A stretch of DNA of 43,173 bases from positions 1 through 43,173 of the forward strand of contig RXJQ01000003.1 in assembly GCA_003963115.1 (NCBI GenBank). The letters are read 5' to 3'. Shown piece after piece: positions 8,469 through 18,428 of this stretch (the first letter of the stretch is position 1; every line of letters starts with the position of its first letter). The stretch comes from Burkholderiales bacterium. Lineage in GTDB: Bacteria; Pseudomonadota; Gammaproteobacteria; Burkholderiales; Burkholderiaceae_C. The notes beneath the pieces were generated by a model. It saw only the letters and a program-made list of their open reading frames with translations. It was not told the origin of the DNA and made no database searches. Both the position numbers and the translations under genes were made by a program.

Positions 8469-9035
8469 TCAGGCACGCGGTGTGACAGAACCGACAAGCT
8501 CTTGTCGCAAATGTTCGACCAAGCCATCGCAGGCCTGCTCAACCAACTCCAGCACGAACTCAAAACCGGCCGGGCCACCGTAGTACGGGTCCGGAACAAT
8601 CTGGGCCCCCGCGTGAGGTGAGTTAACCGGCAGGAATTCGGTCAGGCGGCGGAGCTTGCGTCGCATGACCGGATCCACGGGACAGTTTTCTTCCAGGATC
8701 AGGAGGTTGTCAAGGTCCATGGCCAGCAGGAGGTCGAAATCCTGGAAATCCTGATCGCGAACCTTGCGCGCGCGCAGGCGGCCCAACTCGTAGCCGCGCT
8801 TGCTGGCCACGTCCTGCGAGCGCTCGTCGGGCGGACTGCCCACGTGGTAGGCGTGCGTGCCGGCCGAATCGACCGCCACCACCTCACCCAGCCCGGCTTG
8901 TGCCAGCTTGTGGCGCAGCACGGCCTCGGCCGTCGGGCTGCGGCAGATATTGCCCATGCAAACCATGAGCACCCGGTAACGGGTGGTCGATGACACTTCA
9001 AGCGACTTGGATCTGGACGAGAAGAAAAAGGCCAT
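8469..9035 (-). CDS. low-molecular-weight protein-tyrosine phosphatase
   Basis: A 188-residue cytosolic phosphatase of the LMW-PTP fold. The P-loop VCMGNICRSP has nucleophile Cys26 and Arg32, and the general-acid loop is DPYYGG near the C-terminus. The first 18 residues (MAFFFSSRSK...) are an extension over the usual start; a shorter start is not obvious. Such enzymes dephosphorylate tyrosine kinases in exopolysaccharide clusters or arsenate, but here it stands alone upstream of iscR on the same strand, about 120 bases before the isc promoter. Substrate unknown. Confidence 0.9.
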   Translation of the reverse strand: MAFFFSSRSKSLEVSSTTRYRVLMVCMGNICRSPTAEAVLRHKLAQAGLGEVVAVDSAGTHAYHVGSPPDERSQDVASKRGYELGRLRARKVRDQDFQDFDLLLAMDLDNLLILEENCPVDPVMRRKLRRLTEFLPVNSPHAGAQIVPDPYYGGPAGFEFVLELVEQACDGLVEHLRQELVGSVTPRA

Positions 9036-9103
9036 GGGCTACGGAATCAAGCACGACAGCCCCTATTGTCCCAGCCAGATGTGTCAAGCGCGGGCTCTCC
9101 GGG

Positions 9104-9361
9104 TCACATCACGTGGGCTGACGGCGAGACGCGGTGCAAGGGCATGCTGGATCCGGACACGTACATGGTGCCGTCTTCGTCCAGATCAAGGTGCTCACCG
9201 GTGGAGAGTTTGTACTCGACCTCGCCGGTCGGCTCCCACTGGGTCTGCATGTCCAGCAGGTTGTCCACGTGGGTCAGGTGTTCGTAGGCATGAACCTTGT
9301 ACGTGGCACCGTGCATGTCCTGCACGCGGAAGGTTTCGAGGCGATGAAGTTTCTTGTCCAT
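9104..9361 (-). CDS. small conserved-looking protein of unknown function
   Basis: An 85-residue protein starting MDKKLHRLETFRVQDMHG, chosen because GAAGGAG stands at proper distance before the ATG at 9361; the frame further upstream looks non-coding. It is acidic and polar, with no membrane segment or signal peptide. The sequence alternates as if forming small beta strands (YKVHAYEHL, VEYKLSTGEHLDLDEDGTMYV). It sits downstream of uvrB and upstream of the phosphatase gene on the same strand. I do not recognise a family. Confidence 0.75.
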   Translation of the reverse strand: MDKKLHRLETFRVQDMHGATYKVHAYEHLTHVDNLLDMQTQWEPTGEVEYKLSTGEHLDLDEDGTMYVSGSSMPLHRVSPSAHVM

Positions 9362-9440
9362 GACGCGCTCCTTCAATCCATCCGGCCGGGCCCTCGCCCG
9401 ACTCGTTTTGATTGTGCGCCTCGTCATCACGCTTGACCAG

Positions 9441-9471
9441 CATCGGGCTTGACCGGACACAAAGCCCGATG
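9441..9471. terminator. hairpin downstream of uvrB
   Basis: A perfect 10-bp inverted repeat (CATCGGGCTT at 9441-9450, AAGCCCGATG at 9462-9471) with an 11-base loop stands 25 bases after the uvrB stop. It lacks a T-run on either strand, so it is at best a weak terminator or an RNA end-protecting hairpin. Confidence 0.4.
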
Positions 9472-9495
9472 TACTTCCAATGCATTCGGTGCGGC

Positions 9496-11634
<2,139 letters not shown>

Positions 11635-11704
11635 CGGGGTCACAGTTCGATAAAATAAAGGGTTTGCCTGATTTCACGACTTGAACTGAAGGACGTCCCT
11701 ACAG

Positions 11705-11733
11705 TTGACCTTGCCGTGATTTCGCGCTCGAAT
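11705..11733 (+). promoter_or_regulatory. candidate promoter of the aminotransferase gene
   Basis: TTGACC (11705-11710) and TCGAAT (11728-11733) are 17 bases apart, 57 bases before the start codon of the aminotransferase. The -35 is good and the -10 fair. Confidence 0.4.
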
Positions 11734-11790
11734 CTTTCAGCTTACCGCAACCTAACTGCATCCACACTGCACCGACCGGAGACTGCTTGC

Positions 11791-12990
11791 ATGGCCTCGC
11801 TGTTCGCATCCGTTGAGATGGCCCCCCGTGACCCCATCCTGGGCCTCAACGAACAATTCAATGCCGACCCCAACCCCAACAAGGTGAATCTGGGCGTGGG
11901 CGTCTACACCGACGACAAGGGCAAGCTGCCGCTGCTCAAGTGCGTGGCCGCCGCTGAAAAGCAGATGCTCGAAGCACCCAAGGCTCGCGGCTACCTGCCC
12001 ATCGATGGCATCGTGGCCTATGACAAGGCTGTGCAAGGCCTGGTGTTCGGTGCCGAGCACCCCGCCGTGAAGGCGGGTCGCATCTCGACGGCGCAAGCCA
12101 TCGGTGGCACGGGCGGCCTCAAGCTGGGCGCCGACTTCCTCAAGCGCCTGAACCCCAATGCCCAGGTGCTGATCTCGGACCCGAGCTGGGAGAACCACCG
12201 CGCCCTGTTCGAATCGGCCGGTTTCCCGGTGGACGTGTACCCCTACTACGATGCCGCCAACCGTGGCATCAACGTGGAAGGCATGCTGGCCAAGCTCAAG
12301 GCCTCGCCTGCCGGCACCATCGTGCTGCTGCACGCCTGCTGCCACAATCCGACCGGCTACGACCTGACCGAGACACAGTGGGACGAAGTCATCGCCATCT
12401 GCAAGGCCGGCGGCTTGGTGCCTTTCCTGGACATGGCCTATCAAGGTTTCGGCAATGGCATCGCGGAAGACGGCGCCACGGTCATCAAGTTCCTGGATGC
12501 CGGCCTGAGCTTCTTCGTGTCCACCAGCTTCTCCAAGAGCTTCTCGCTGTATGGCGAGCGCGTGGGCGCCCTGAGCATCGTGAGCGAAACGGCTGAAGAA
12601 GCCGCCCGCGTGCTGAGCCAGCTCAAGCGCGTGATCCGCACCAACTACTCCAACCCGCCCACGCACGGCGCTCAAGTGGTCGCTGCCGTGCTGACCAGCC
12701 CCGAGCTGCGCAAGATGTGGGAAGACGAGCTGGCCGAGATGCGTGACCGCATCAAGATCATGCGCTCAGCCCTGGTGGAGGAACTGAAGGCCGCTGGCGT
12801 GCAGGGCGATCTGGGCTACATTACCCGCCAGAAGGGCATGTTCAGCTACTCGGGCCTGAACGCCGCGCAGATGCAGCGCCTGCGTTCCGAGTTCGGCATC
12901 TATGGTGTGGACTCCGGCCGCATCTGTGTGGCCGCGCTGAACACGGGCAACATCAAGGCCGTGGCGGCTGCGATCAAGGCGGTGATGTAA
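11791..12990 (+). CDS. aspartate/aromatic amino acid aminotransferase (class I)
   Basis: A PLP transaminase interconverting aspartate, tyrosine or phenylalanine and their 2-oxo acids with 2-oxoglutarate. The ATG at 11791 follows GGAGA and begins MASLFASVEMAPRDPILGLN, the normal family start; 399 residues is typical. PLP contacts visible are Asn186 (HNPTGYD), Asp214 and Tyr217 (FLDMAYQGF), Lys249 (SFSKSFSLYGERVG) and the substrate-binding arginine in SGRICVAALN. I cannot decide from sequence between AspC- and TyrB-type specificity. It is divergent from uvrB and ends in a strong terminator. Confidence 0.93.
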   Translation: MASLFASVEMAPRDPILGLNEQFNADPNPNKVNLGVGVYTDDKGKLPLLKCVAAAEKQMLEAPKARGYLPIDGIVAYDKAVQGLVFGAEHPAVKAGRISTAQAIGGTGGLKLGADFLKRLNPNAQVLISDPSWENHRALFESAGFPVDVYPYYDAANRGINVEGMLAKLKASPAGTIVLLHACCHNPTGYDLTETQWDEVIAICKAGGLVPFLDMAYQGFGNGIAEDGATVIKFLDAGLSFFVSTSFSKSFSLYGERVGALSIVSETAEEAARVLSQLKRVIRTNYSNPPTHGAQVVAAVLTSPELRKMWEDELAEMRDRIKIMRSALVEELKAAGVQGDLGYITRQKGMFSYSGLNAAQMQRLRSEFGIYGVDSGRICVAALNTGNIKAVAAAIKAVM

Positions 12991-13022
12991 GCCCTGGCTT
13001 GCCTCATTCGCATGCATGAGCA

Positions 13023-13045
13023 GGGAGGCTTGGGCCTCCCTTTTT
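13023..13045 (+). terminator. Rho-independent terminator of the aminotransferase gene
   Basis: GGGAGGC (13023-13029) and GCCTCCC (13034-13040) form a 7-bp stem with loop TTGG, followed by TTTTT. It stands 33 bases after the stop, before the convergent gene ending at 13058. Confidence 0.9.
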
Positions 13046-13057
13046 CATTGGCGAGCC

Positions 13058-15784
13058 TCAGCGCAGTTGCCGCAAGGCCTGTCGGGCTTCAGGCCAGGCG
13101 GGTTGCAGGGCCACCAGATCCCGGAGCAAGGCGCGCGCATCGGCCGGGTCGGTCTGCGCCAAGGCCATGGCCATGCCCACCAGAGGCTCGTAGGCGGGAC
13201 GGAAGTCCGGGCTGGTCCGCAGCACATCCAGCAAAGGCGCACGCACCTGATCCAGCATGGCGTGGACGTCGGCGGTGGGCTGGATATGCTGGCCCGCTTC
13301 GAGGAACTGATTGCGGGCCAGCCAGTAGTCGGCCAGGCGCTTGCTCAAGGCAGGGTCGGCCTGCGGCGACGACAGCACGTCTTCAGGCGATGCGCGCCAC
13401 TCCTGTAGAAGGGCCATCAGGCGCTCTGCTGGTTGCGTCTGCGGGGCGTAGGTGATACGGGGCGCCTTGTAAGCCACCACGGGCAGATCGTCGGTGTTGG
13501 CGCGCACGTCAAAGGCGAAGCGGTTGAGCGCATCCGCTCCGGCCACCACGCTGCCCAGCAAGGCCAGTTCGTCATGGATGCCAAATGCTGCGGGGCTTCT
13601 GGGCATGACGTTGCGGGCCAGCCTGGAACGCAGCGCAGCCACATCGAACAGGCCATCGTCGTGGCGGCCGACCAGGCCGATGACCGGGGTCTCCAGGCTG
13701 TTGTTGGCCAGGATGGCCATGCCACGCGGATAAACCAGCATGAAGGACTGAACAATGCTGCGCAGTGTGGCCGTGTCCAGCTGATGCAGCGGCAGCCACT
13801 GGCAGAACAGGCCGTCCTCATTCAGGCGGGCCTTGACCGCACGGAAATGCTCGACGGTGTAGAGTGCACCTGAGCCACTGCGGGCGGGCTGGAAATTGTC
13901 GGCGATGACCAGATCGTAGTGCTCGCTCGTCGTGCGCACATAGCGACGCGCATCGGCCGGCATCACGTGGAGACGCTCGTTGGGGGCATCGCGGTCGAAC
14001 ACGCGCGCGAAATGGCGGGAGGCCTGGATGACCTCTGGCAACAGCTCCACGGCATCGACCGACAGCGCGGGGTCTTCGGCTGCCGTCCCTGAAGTCACGC
14101 CGGTACCCAGGCCCAGGAACAAGGCGCGGTGCGGCGACGCGTGCAGCAACATGGGCAAGATGGCTTGCCGGCCATCAACCATCAAGGTGGCTGAGCTGCC
14201 CTCTTGCTGGCGGTTGTTGATGCGCAAGCGGGCCACGCCATCGGCGTCTTCGACCACGCTGACGGCGGCCATGACGCCATCCTGGTAGCTCAGCACGTGA
14301 CCGCCTTCAGGGATGGTGATGAAAGCCAGGGGCGGTGCCAACAGGGCCACGAGCAAGGCCAGTGCAGCAGGCAGCACCAGCCAAGGCATGGTTGGTTCTG
14401 CGGAGGCATCGTCACCGGCACGCCAGCGTGTCAGGGCCATGTACGCGACAGGCAGCAGCATCAAGGCCCACTTGGGCCCCAAGGCCGGTGCCAGCAGCAC
14501 GCCGAAGACCAAGGGCGCGGCTGCGGCACCCAAGGTGTTGACGCCCAGGGCTTTGCCAAAACCGATGCCTTGTGTACAAGCCTGGTCGCTCAGGTGGCTG
14601 AACAAGGCGCCCATCGCCACGGTTGGCAAAGCGAAGGCCATGATGGCGATGCCAGCCTCGCCCGCCACGGCGGCGGCCATGCTGTCGCCCAGCACGTGGT
14701 GCAGGGATGTCAACAGCCACTCGCTGCCCCAGAGGCTGCAAGCACCCAGCACGCAAGCAATGGCCAGGCCCCACAGCAAGCGGTCTGTCCAGGCACGAAC
14801 ATCTTGCTCCCCCTCGGTCTGGTCGCCTTGCGTGCGACGCTGGTAGGCCGCCGCACCCAGTGCCGTGCCGATCAGGTAGACCGCCAGCAGCATGGCAAAG
14901 GTATAGACCGTGTCTTCGGCCACCTGACTGAGCACGCGCACCACCAGCACCTCGTAGCCAATGCCCAGCAGGCCCGTCAGGGCCAGTTGCCACAAGAGCA
15001 TTCGGCCCGCCTTGGTAGCGGCCGGCAGCTTCACTCGCTCGTCTTCAGCGCTCATTGGTGTCGATGGCGAGGCTGCGCCAAAGGCCAGCCAGGCTGCCAC
15101 GGCGCACAGCAGGTTCAACATCACGCACAGGCCTGCGGTGCGCGACAGGCCCACACCCGGGACCAGCCAGAAAGCCGTGGCCAGCACGCCCAGTACCGCC
15201 CCCAGTGTGTTGCTGGCGTAATAGGAAGCAATGGACCGGCGCACGCTTGTTGGATTGGCATGTTCGGTGGGCAAGGCCTCCCGCAACTGCAGCGTCATCA
15301 CCCGCTCGATGGCAGGCAGCGTGGCGCCCATGGCCATGGTTGCCGGCAACAGCAGACCCAGCGTACCAACAAAGGCCCAAGTCCATTGACTGAGCGGCGA
15401 CGGCTGCGTGCCCATGGCGCTGAGCAAGACATCGCTGGCCATGGGCATCAGCCACAACAGGGTCACGCCCCACAAGGCAATCAGCAACTCGCAGGCGGCA
15501 TACCAGTGTGCCGGCCGCTGGCTGCGCTCGATGCGGCCTCCCAACCACAGCGCGCCCAGCGCGATCCCGCCAAAGAAAGCGGCCACGACGGCCAGCACAG
15601 CAGCCGACTCGTGCCCCAGCCACAAGGCGCATTGCTGCGTCCAGACCAGTTGATAGCCCAGCCCCGCGAAACCCGAGGCCAGCATGAGCAGCCAAGCCAC
15701 CGGGCGATGCCATGTGGCCGCCTGCGCCCCGTCTTGAGCCACGCCCTCGACGGGCGAGTCCTCAACCGCTGAACTTGACGACAT
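13058..15784 (-). CDS. membrane-fused spermidine-synthase-like protein
   Basis: About 908 residues from the ATG at 15784 (a start at 15817 adds 11). The first roughly 470 residues are strongly hydrophobic with many membrane spans (for example VAWLLMLASGFAGLGYQLVW), resembling the transporter-like half of fused MFS/spermidine-synthase proteins. Then comes a SpeE-type Rossmann methyltransferase fold with the SAM loop ALFLGLGTGVTSG and YDLVIADNFQPARSGSGALYT, and a helical, TPR-like C-terminal part (about 780-905). Typical members are of unknown substrate; true polyamine synthesis is not assured. The gene overlaps the oxygenase-like gene upstream by 23 bases and ends a four-gene series. Confidence 0.8.
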   Translation of the reverse strand: MSSSSAVEDSPVEGVAQDGAQAATWHRPVAWLLMLASGFAGLGYQLVWTQQCALWLGHESAAVLAVVAAFFGGIALGALWLGGRIERSQRPAHWYAACELLIALWGVTLLWLMPMASDVLLSAMGTQPSPLSQWTWAFVGTLGLLLPATMAMGATLPAIERVMTLQLREALPTEHANPTSVRRSIASYYASNTLGAVLGVLATAFWLVPGVGLSRTAGLCVMLNLLCAVAAWLAFGAASPSTPMSAEDERVKLPAATKAGRMLLWQLALTGLLGIGYEVLVVRVLSQVAEDTVYTFAMLLAVYLIGTALGAAAYQRRTQGDQTEGEQDVRAWTDRLLWGLAIACVLGACSLWGSEWLLTSLHHVLGDSMAAAVAGEAGIAIMAFALPTVAMGALFSHLSDQACTQGIGFGKALGVNTLGAAAAPLVFGVLLAPALGPKWALMLLPVAYMALTRWRAGDDASAEPTMPWLVLPAALALLVALLAPPLAFITIPEGGHVLSYQDGVMAAVSVVEDADGVARLRINNRQQEGSSATLMVDGRQAILPMLLHASPHRALFLGLGTGVTSGTAAEDPALSVDAVELLPEVIQASRHFARVFDRDAPNERLHVMPADARRYVRTTSEHYDLVIADNFQPARSGSGALYTVEHFRAVKARLNEDGLFCQWLPLHQLDTATLRSIVQSFMLVYPRGMAILANNSLETPVIGLVGRHDDGLFDVAALRSRLARNVMPRSPAAFGIHDELALLGSVVAGADALNRFAFDVRANTDDLPVVAYKAPRITYAPQTQPAERLMALLQEWRASPEDVLSSPQADPALSKRLADYWLARNQFLEAGQHIQPTADVHAMLDQVRAPLLDVLRTSPDFRPAYEPLVGMAMALAQTDPADARALLRDLVALQPAWPEARQALRQLR

Positions 15785-16397
15785 AGCCCCAGGAGTCCAG
15801 TCGAGCGGGAATGGCATTGAAGGCCAGCGAGATGCGGCGCTCCCCTTCGTTGGGCGGCACGGCGTGCATCAGAAAGCTGGGGAACAGCGCCATGTCACCT
15901 GCTTGCGGCATGGGGCTGATCCATTTCTCGGCGTTGTAGGGGCCCGTCACCACGCCTTCGTGGTCGTTCTTGAACGAGAAGTCGTGCCCGCCAGGCGACT
16001 TCATGAACACGGTACGAGACGAGTTGTGCGTGGGTGTCAGGTACAGCACACCGGAGATGAAGCTGTTGGCATGGTTGTGCATCGCCTGACGACCACCCTG
16101 GTCCAGCACATTGACCCACATCTCCTTGATGGCCCAGGCCATGCGCTCACCAAACAGCAGCGCCCCGAACTCACCGAGCTTGGGCGTGACCAGCCCGGCC
16201 ACATCGACCAGCAAGGGGCTGTCGGTGGGCTTGAGCATCTGCGTGTGCGACAGATTGGCCGAGGCGTTGTTGTCTTGCAGGGCCATGCCGCTGAAGTGCG
16301 CCACCAGGCCATCAACCAGCCCCTTGGGGATCAGGCCCGGACAACGCATGAAGGGCGTGGGAAACAGGGGGATGATTTCGTCAGGAGGATGGGCCAT
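15762..16397 (-). CDS. 2OG-Fe(II) oxygenase-like protein (TIGR02466/PF13759 type)
   Basis: A 211-residue cytosolic protein with the double-stranded beta-helix signatures of a small 2-oxoglutarate/iron family. His107 and His109 lie in AMHNHANSFISGVLYL, His178 in FPSFLMHAVP, and Arg188 in RRISLAFN, the likely 2-oxoglutarate carboxylate ligand. The acidic member of the HxD triad is not obvious, so catalytic competence is uncertain. The ATG at 16397 is preceded by GAGAGG; a TTG at 16415 is less likely. It follows the HupE-like gene by 30 bases and overlaps the SpeE-like gene. Homologues are sometimes prolyl-hydroxylase-like, but no substrate can be named here. Confidence 0.75.
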   Translation of the reverse strand: MAHPPDEIIPLFPTPFMRCPGLIPKGLVDGLVAHFSGMALQDNNASANLSHTQMLKPTDSPLLVDVAGLVTPKLGEFGALLFGERMAWAIKEMWVNVLDQGGRQAMHNHANSFISGVLYLTPTHNSSRTVFMKSPGGHDFSFKNDHEGVVTGPYNAEKWISPMPQAGDMALFPSFLMHAVPPNEGERRISLAFNAIPARLDSWGYVVKFSG

Positions 16398-16427
16398 GAT
16401 CGAATCGCCTCTCAATACAACAGCCGT

Positions 16428-17408
16428 TCAGGCAAAGATGGCCGCCACGCGGCTCCAGGCCCAGTAGGAGGCCACGGAGCCGATGCCATACAGTGCCACC
16501 GGTCGAGCCTTTAGCATCAGCGGCCACTTCGATAGCGCACGCCACACCGCCCAGGCTGCGCCCACGGTCATCAACTGGCCGATCTCCACACCGACATTGA
16601 AGGTCAGCAAGGCCACGAGCATGTGGTTCTCGGGCAGACCGATTTCCTTGAGCGCACCGGCAAAGCCCAGGCCATGAACAAGGCCGAACAGGAAGGCCAC
16701 CAGCGAGGGCCAACGCCTGGCAATGGTCTGCTCCTTGTGCAAGGCCTCGCCCGCTACCAGCACGATGGACAAGGCAATCGAAGCCTCCACAGGTGGCGGC
16801 CTCAGAACCAGCCAGCCCAAGGCACTGAGGATCAGCGTCAGGCTGTGCGCGGCTGTGAAGGCCGTGATCGTCCACAGCAGGCGACGGTTGAAGCCAACCA
16901 GGAAAAGCAGGCCAATGACGAACAGCAGGTGATCCACGCCCTGCAGGATGTGCTCGATGCCCAGCACCACGTAGGCAGAGGCGATTTCGCCCATGCCTCG
17001 GCGGTCATCTGCCGCGCCATAGAGCTGCACGCTGGTCTGGCTGGATGTGAGCGTGTAGACGCGTGACTGCCCGTCGCGCCAGTACACCTTGATCAGCGCC
17101 GCGGAGAAGCCGTCGCCAATGCCCTTCACAGCCAAGGTGCCCTGCAAGCCGTCTTCACCGCAATGCAGCTGGTTGCCGTCTTCATGGCAGTTCTCGGGCC
17201 ACACGGGTGTGAGCACTTCATTGGCTGGGCGCTTTTCGGTCGCGCCCCATTGCCAGACGAACTCACCGGGCGTTGTCTCACGCACCTGCATCTCGGCCAT
17301 GCTCATTTCATGTGCCTGCGCCGGCCCTGTTGTGGCCAGTCCAGTCAAGCCAATCAGCAAGCCGGCGGCAAGGCGCCGCAACCAGCCGCCATGCAAGCCC
17401 GGCTTCAT
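16428..17408 (-). CDS. HupE/UreJ-family membrane protein
   Basis: A 326-residue protein with a signal peptide (residues 1-32, ending PAQAHEMSM). A periplasmic beta-rich domain of about 110 residues with two cysteines follows, then about six membrane helices. The membrane part carries the histidine pattern of HupE/UreJ proteins: GIEHILQGVDHLLFVIG, FTAAHSLTL, EALHKEQ and GLVHGLGFAGAL. Family members have been linked to nickel or cobalt uptake, but the version with a long periplasmic domain is usually of unknown role and no nickel enzyme lies nearby. Its start codon overlaps the stop of the PPIase gene (ATGA), so the two are translationally coupled. Confidence 0.85.
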   Translation of the reverse strand: MKPGLHGGWLRRLAAGLLIGLTGLATTGPAQAHEMSMAEMQVRETTPGEFVWQWGATEKRPANEVLTPVWPENCHEDGNQLHCGEDGLQGTLAVKGIGDGFSAALIKVYWRDGQSRVYTLTSSQTSVQLYGAADDRRGMGEIASAYVVLGIEHILQGVDHLLFVIGLLFLVGFNRRLLWTITAFTAAHSLTLILSALGWLVLRPPPVEASIALSIVLVAGEALHKEQTIARRWPSLVAFLFGLVHGLGFAGALKEIGLPENHMLVALLTFNVGVEIGQLMTVGAAWAVWRALSKWPLMLKARPVALYGIGSVASYWAWSRVAAIFA

Positions 17409-18313
17409 TTCGCAGCCCCTTCGTACCTGATCTTGTACTTCTTCATCAAGGTCCGCACGGCCGCGCTGCGCTGCTCGGCCAAGGTGGCATCCGTCCAGTC
17501 CTGCATGACCACTGGGCGCAGGACTTCATAAACGGCCGGTTTGCCATGGCTGATGGTCTCGACCCGCACGGCATGCCAGCCGTCCTTGGCCTTCAATGCC
17601 GACCAGGCACCAGGCGTGGCAGCAGCCAGAGCCTTGGCGAAGTCCGGGCCATAGCTTTGTTCAAGATTGGATTGAGGCCGGCCTTTGAACACGCGCAAGC
17701 CAGCTTCCAGATCGCCGCCATTGCCTGTGTTCAATGTCGCCACGAAAGCCCGCACACGCGCTTCAGACAACTCGCCCGACAGCACGGCCTCCTGGAAGTC
17801 ATAGCGAGGCGGCTCATCGTATTTGGCCCGATGGGCCTCGAACCACTCGCGCAGCAGCTTGTCATCCGCCTTCGGCAACTTGGTGTTGGCGTCGATCACG
17901 CTCAGGGCCTTGAAGATCACACGCTCGCGGATGGCCGTGTCGCCCTTGTCGACCTGCAAAGCGAGGCCTTCGCGGTACAGCACTTCGTTGTCGAGCCAGA
18001 CCCGCCGCAAGGCTTCGAGCTCCTTGGAATCGGGCTCGCGACCGCGGCTGGCCTTGAACAGCTGCCTGGCCTCATCGTCCACGGCCTTGCCCACCACGAT
18101 GCTCTGGGGATCGTCGCTGCGCGTGACCAGGTAATGGTCGACACCGAACAGCAGGCCACCCAGGATCAGGAAATGAAGCAAGGGCTCACGAAGCCAGCGG
18201 GGGCTGGAGGACGACGAGCCGGTATCGACCGGTCGCGGGCTGGTGCCAAGCGCCAGGACGTCCTCATTGACGGAAGCGGAAGACGAAGAAGACATGGTGG
18301 TACTGCTTTTCAT
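17405..18313 (-). CDS. membrane-anchored parvulin-type peptidyl-prolyl isomerase
   Basis: About 302 residues from the ATG at 18313 (another ATG at 18295). After a Ser-rich, low-complexity N-terminus comes one membrane span (PLLHFLILGGLLFGVDHYLV), a SurA/PpiD-like helical region (about 70-165), and a degenerate rotamase domain (about 170-265) ending in GAWSALKAKDGWHAVRVE. The catalytic domain would lie in the periplasm. It is first of the four-gene series and overlaps the HupE-like gene by four bases. In my memory this pair, PPIase plus HupE/UreJ, recurs in proteobacteria; a chaperone role for the partner or for an exported substrate is an inference. Confidence 0.8.
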   Translation of the reverse strand: MKSSTTMSSSSSASVNEDVLALGTSPRPVDTGSSSSSPRWLREPLLHFLILGGLLFGVDHYLVTRSDDPQSIVVGKAVDDEARQLFKASRGREPDSKELEALRRVWLDNEVLYREGLALQVDKGDTAIRERVIFKALSVIDANTKLPKADDKLLREWFEAHRAKYDEPPRYDFQEAVLSGELSEARVRAFVATLNTGNGGDLEAGLRVFKGRPQSNLEQSYGPDFAKALAAATPGAWSALKAKDGWHAVRVETISHGKPAVYEVLRPVVMQDWTDATLAEQRSAAVRTLMKKYKIRYEGAAK

Positions 18314-18357
18314 CAAAAAACATGGCCTAGGGGCCGCTGAGCCAACTCATTCTGACC

Positions 18358-18396
18358 AAGAAAAATGACACCGCGCTGACGAAGCGCGGTGTCATT
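18358..18396 (-). terminator. Rho-independent terminator of the PHP-protein gene
   Basis: A perfect 14-bp stem (18364-18377 with 18383-18396; AATGACACCGCGCT and complement) with a 5-base loop runs into TTTCTTGG on the minus strand, 33 bases after the stop at 18429. It separates the PHP gene from the downstream PPIase operon. Confidence 0.88.
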
Positions 18397-18428
18397 CACA
18401 AGAGATCAGCGAAGGATCAGGGTGTCGC

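Noticed and set aside
11635..11790. LexA (SOS) box before uvrB
   Set aside because: No CTGT-N8-ACAG or close variant was found between uvrB and the aminotransferase gene.
14204..15772. A 522-codon open frame on the plus strand opposite the SpeE-like gene
   Set aside because: Low-complexity Gln/His/Gly-rich translation with no start signal; shadow of the real gene.
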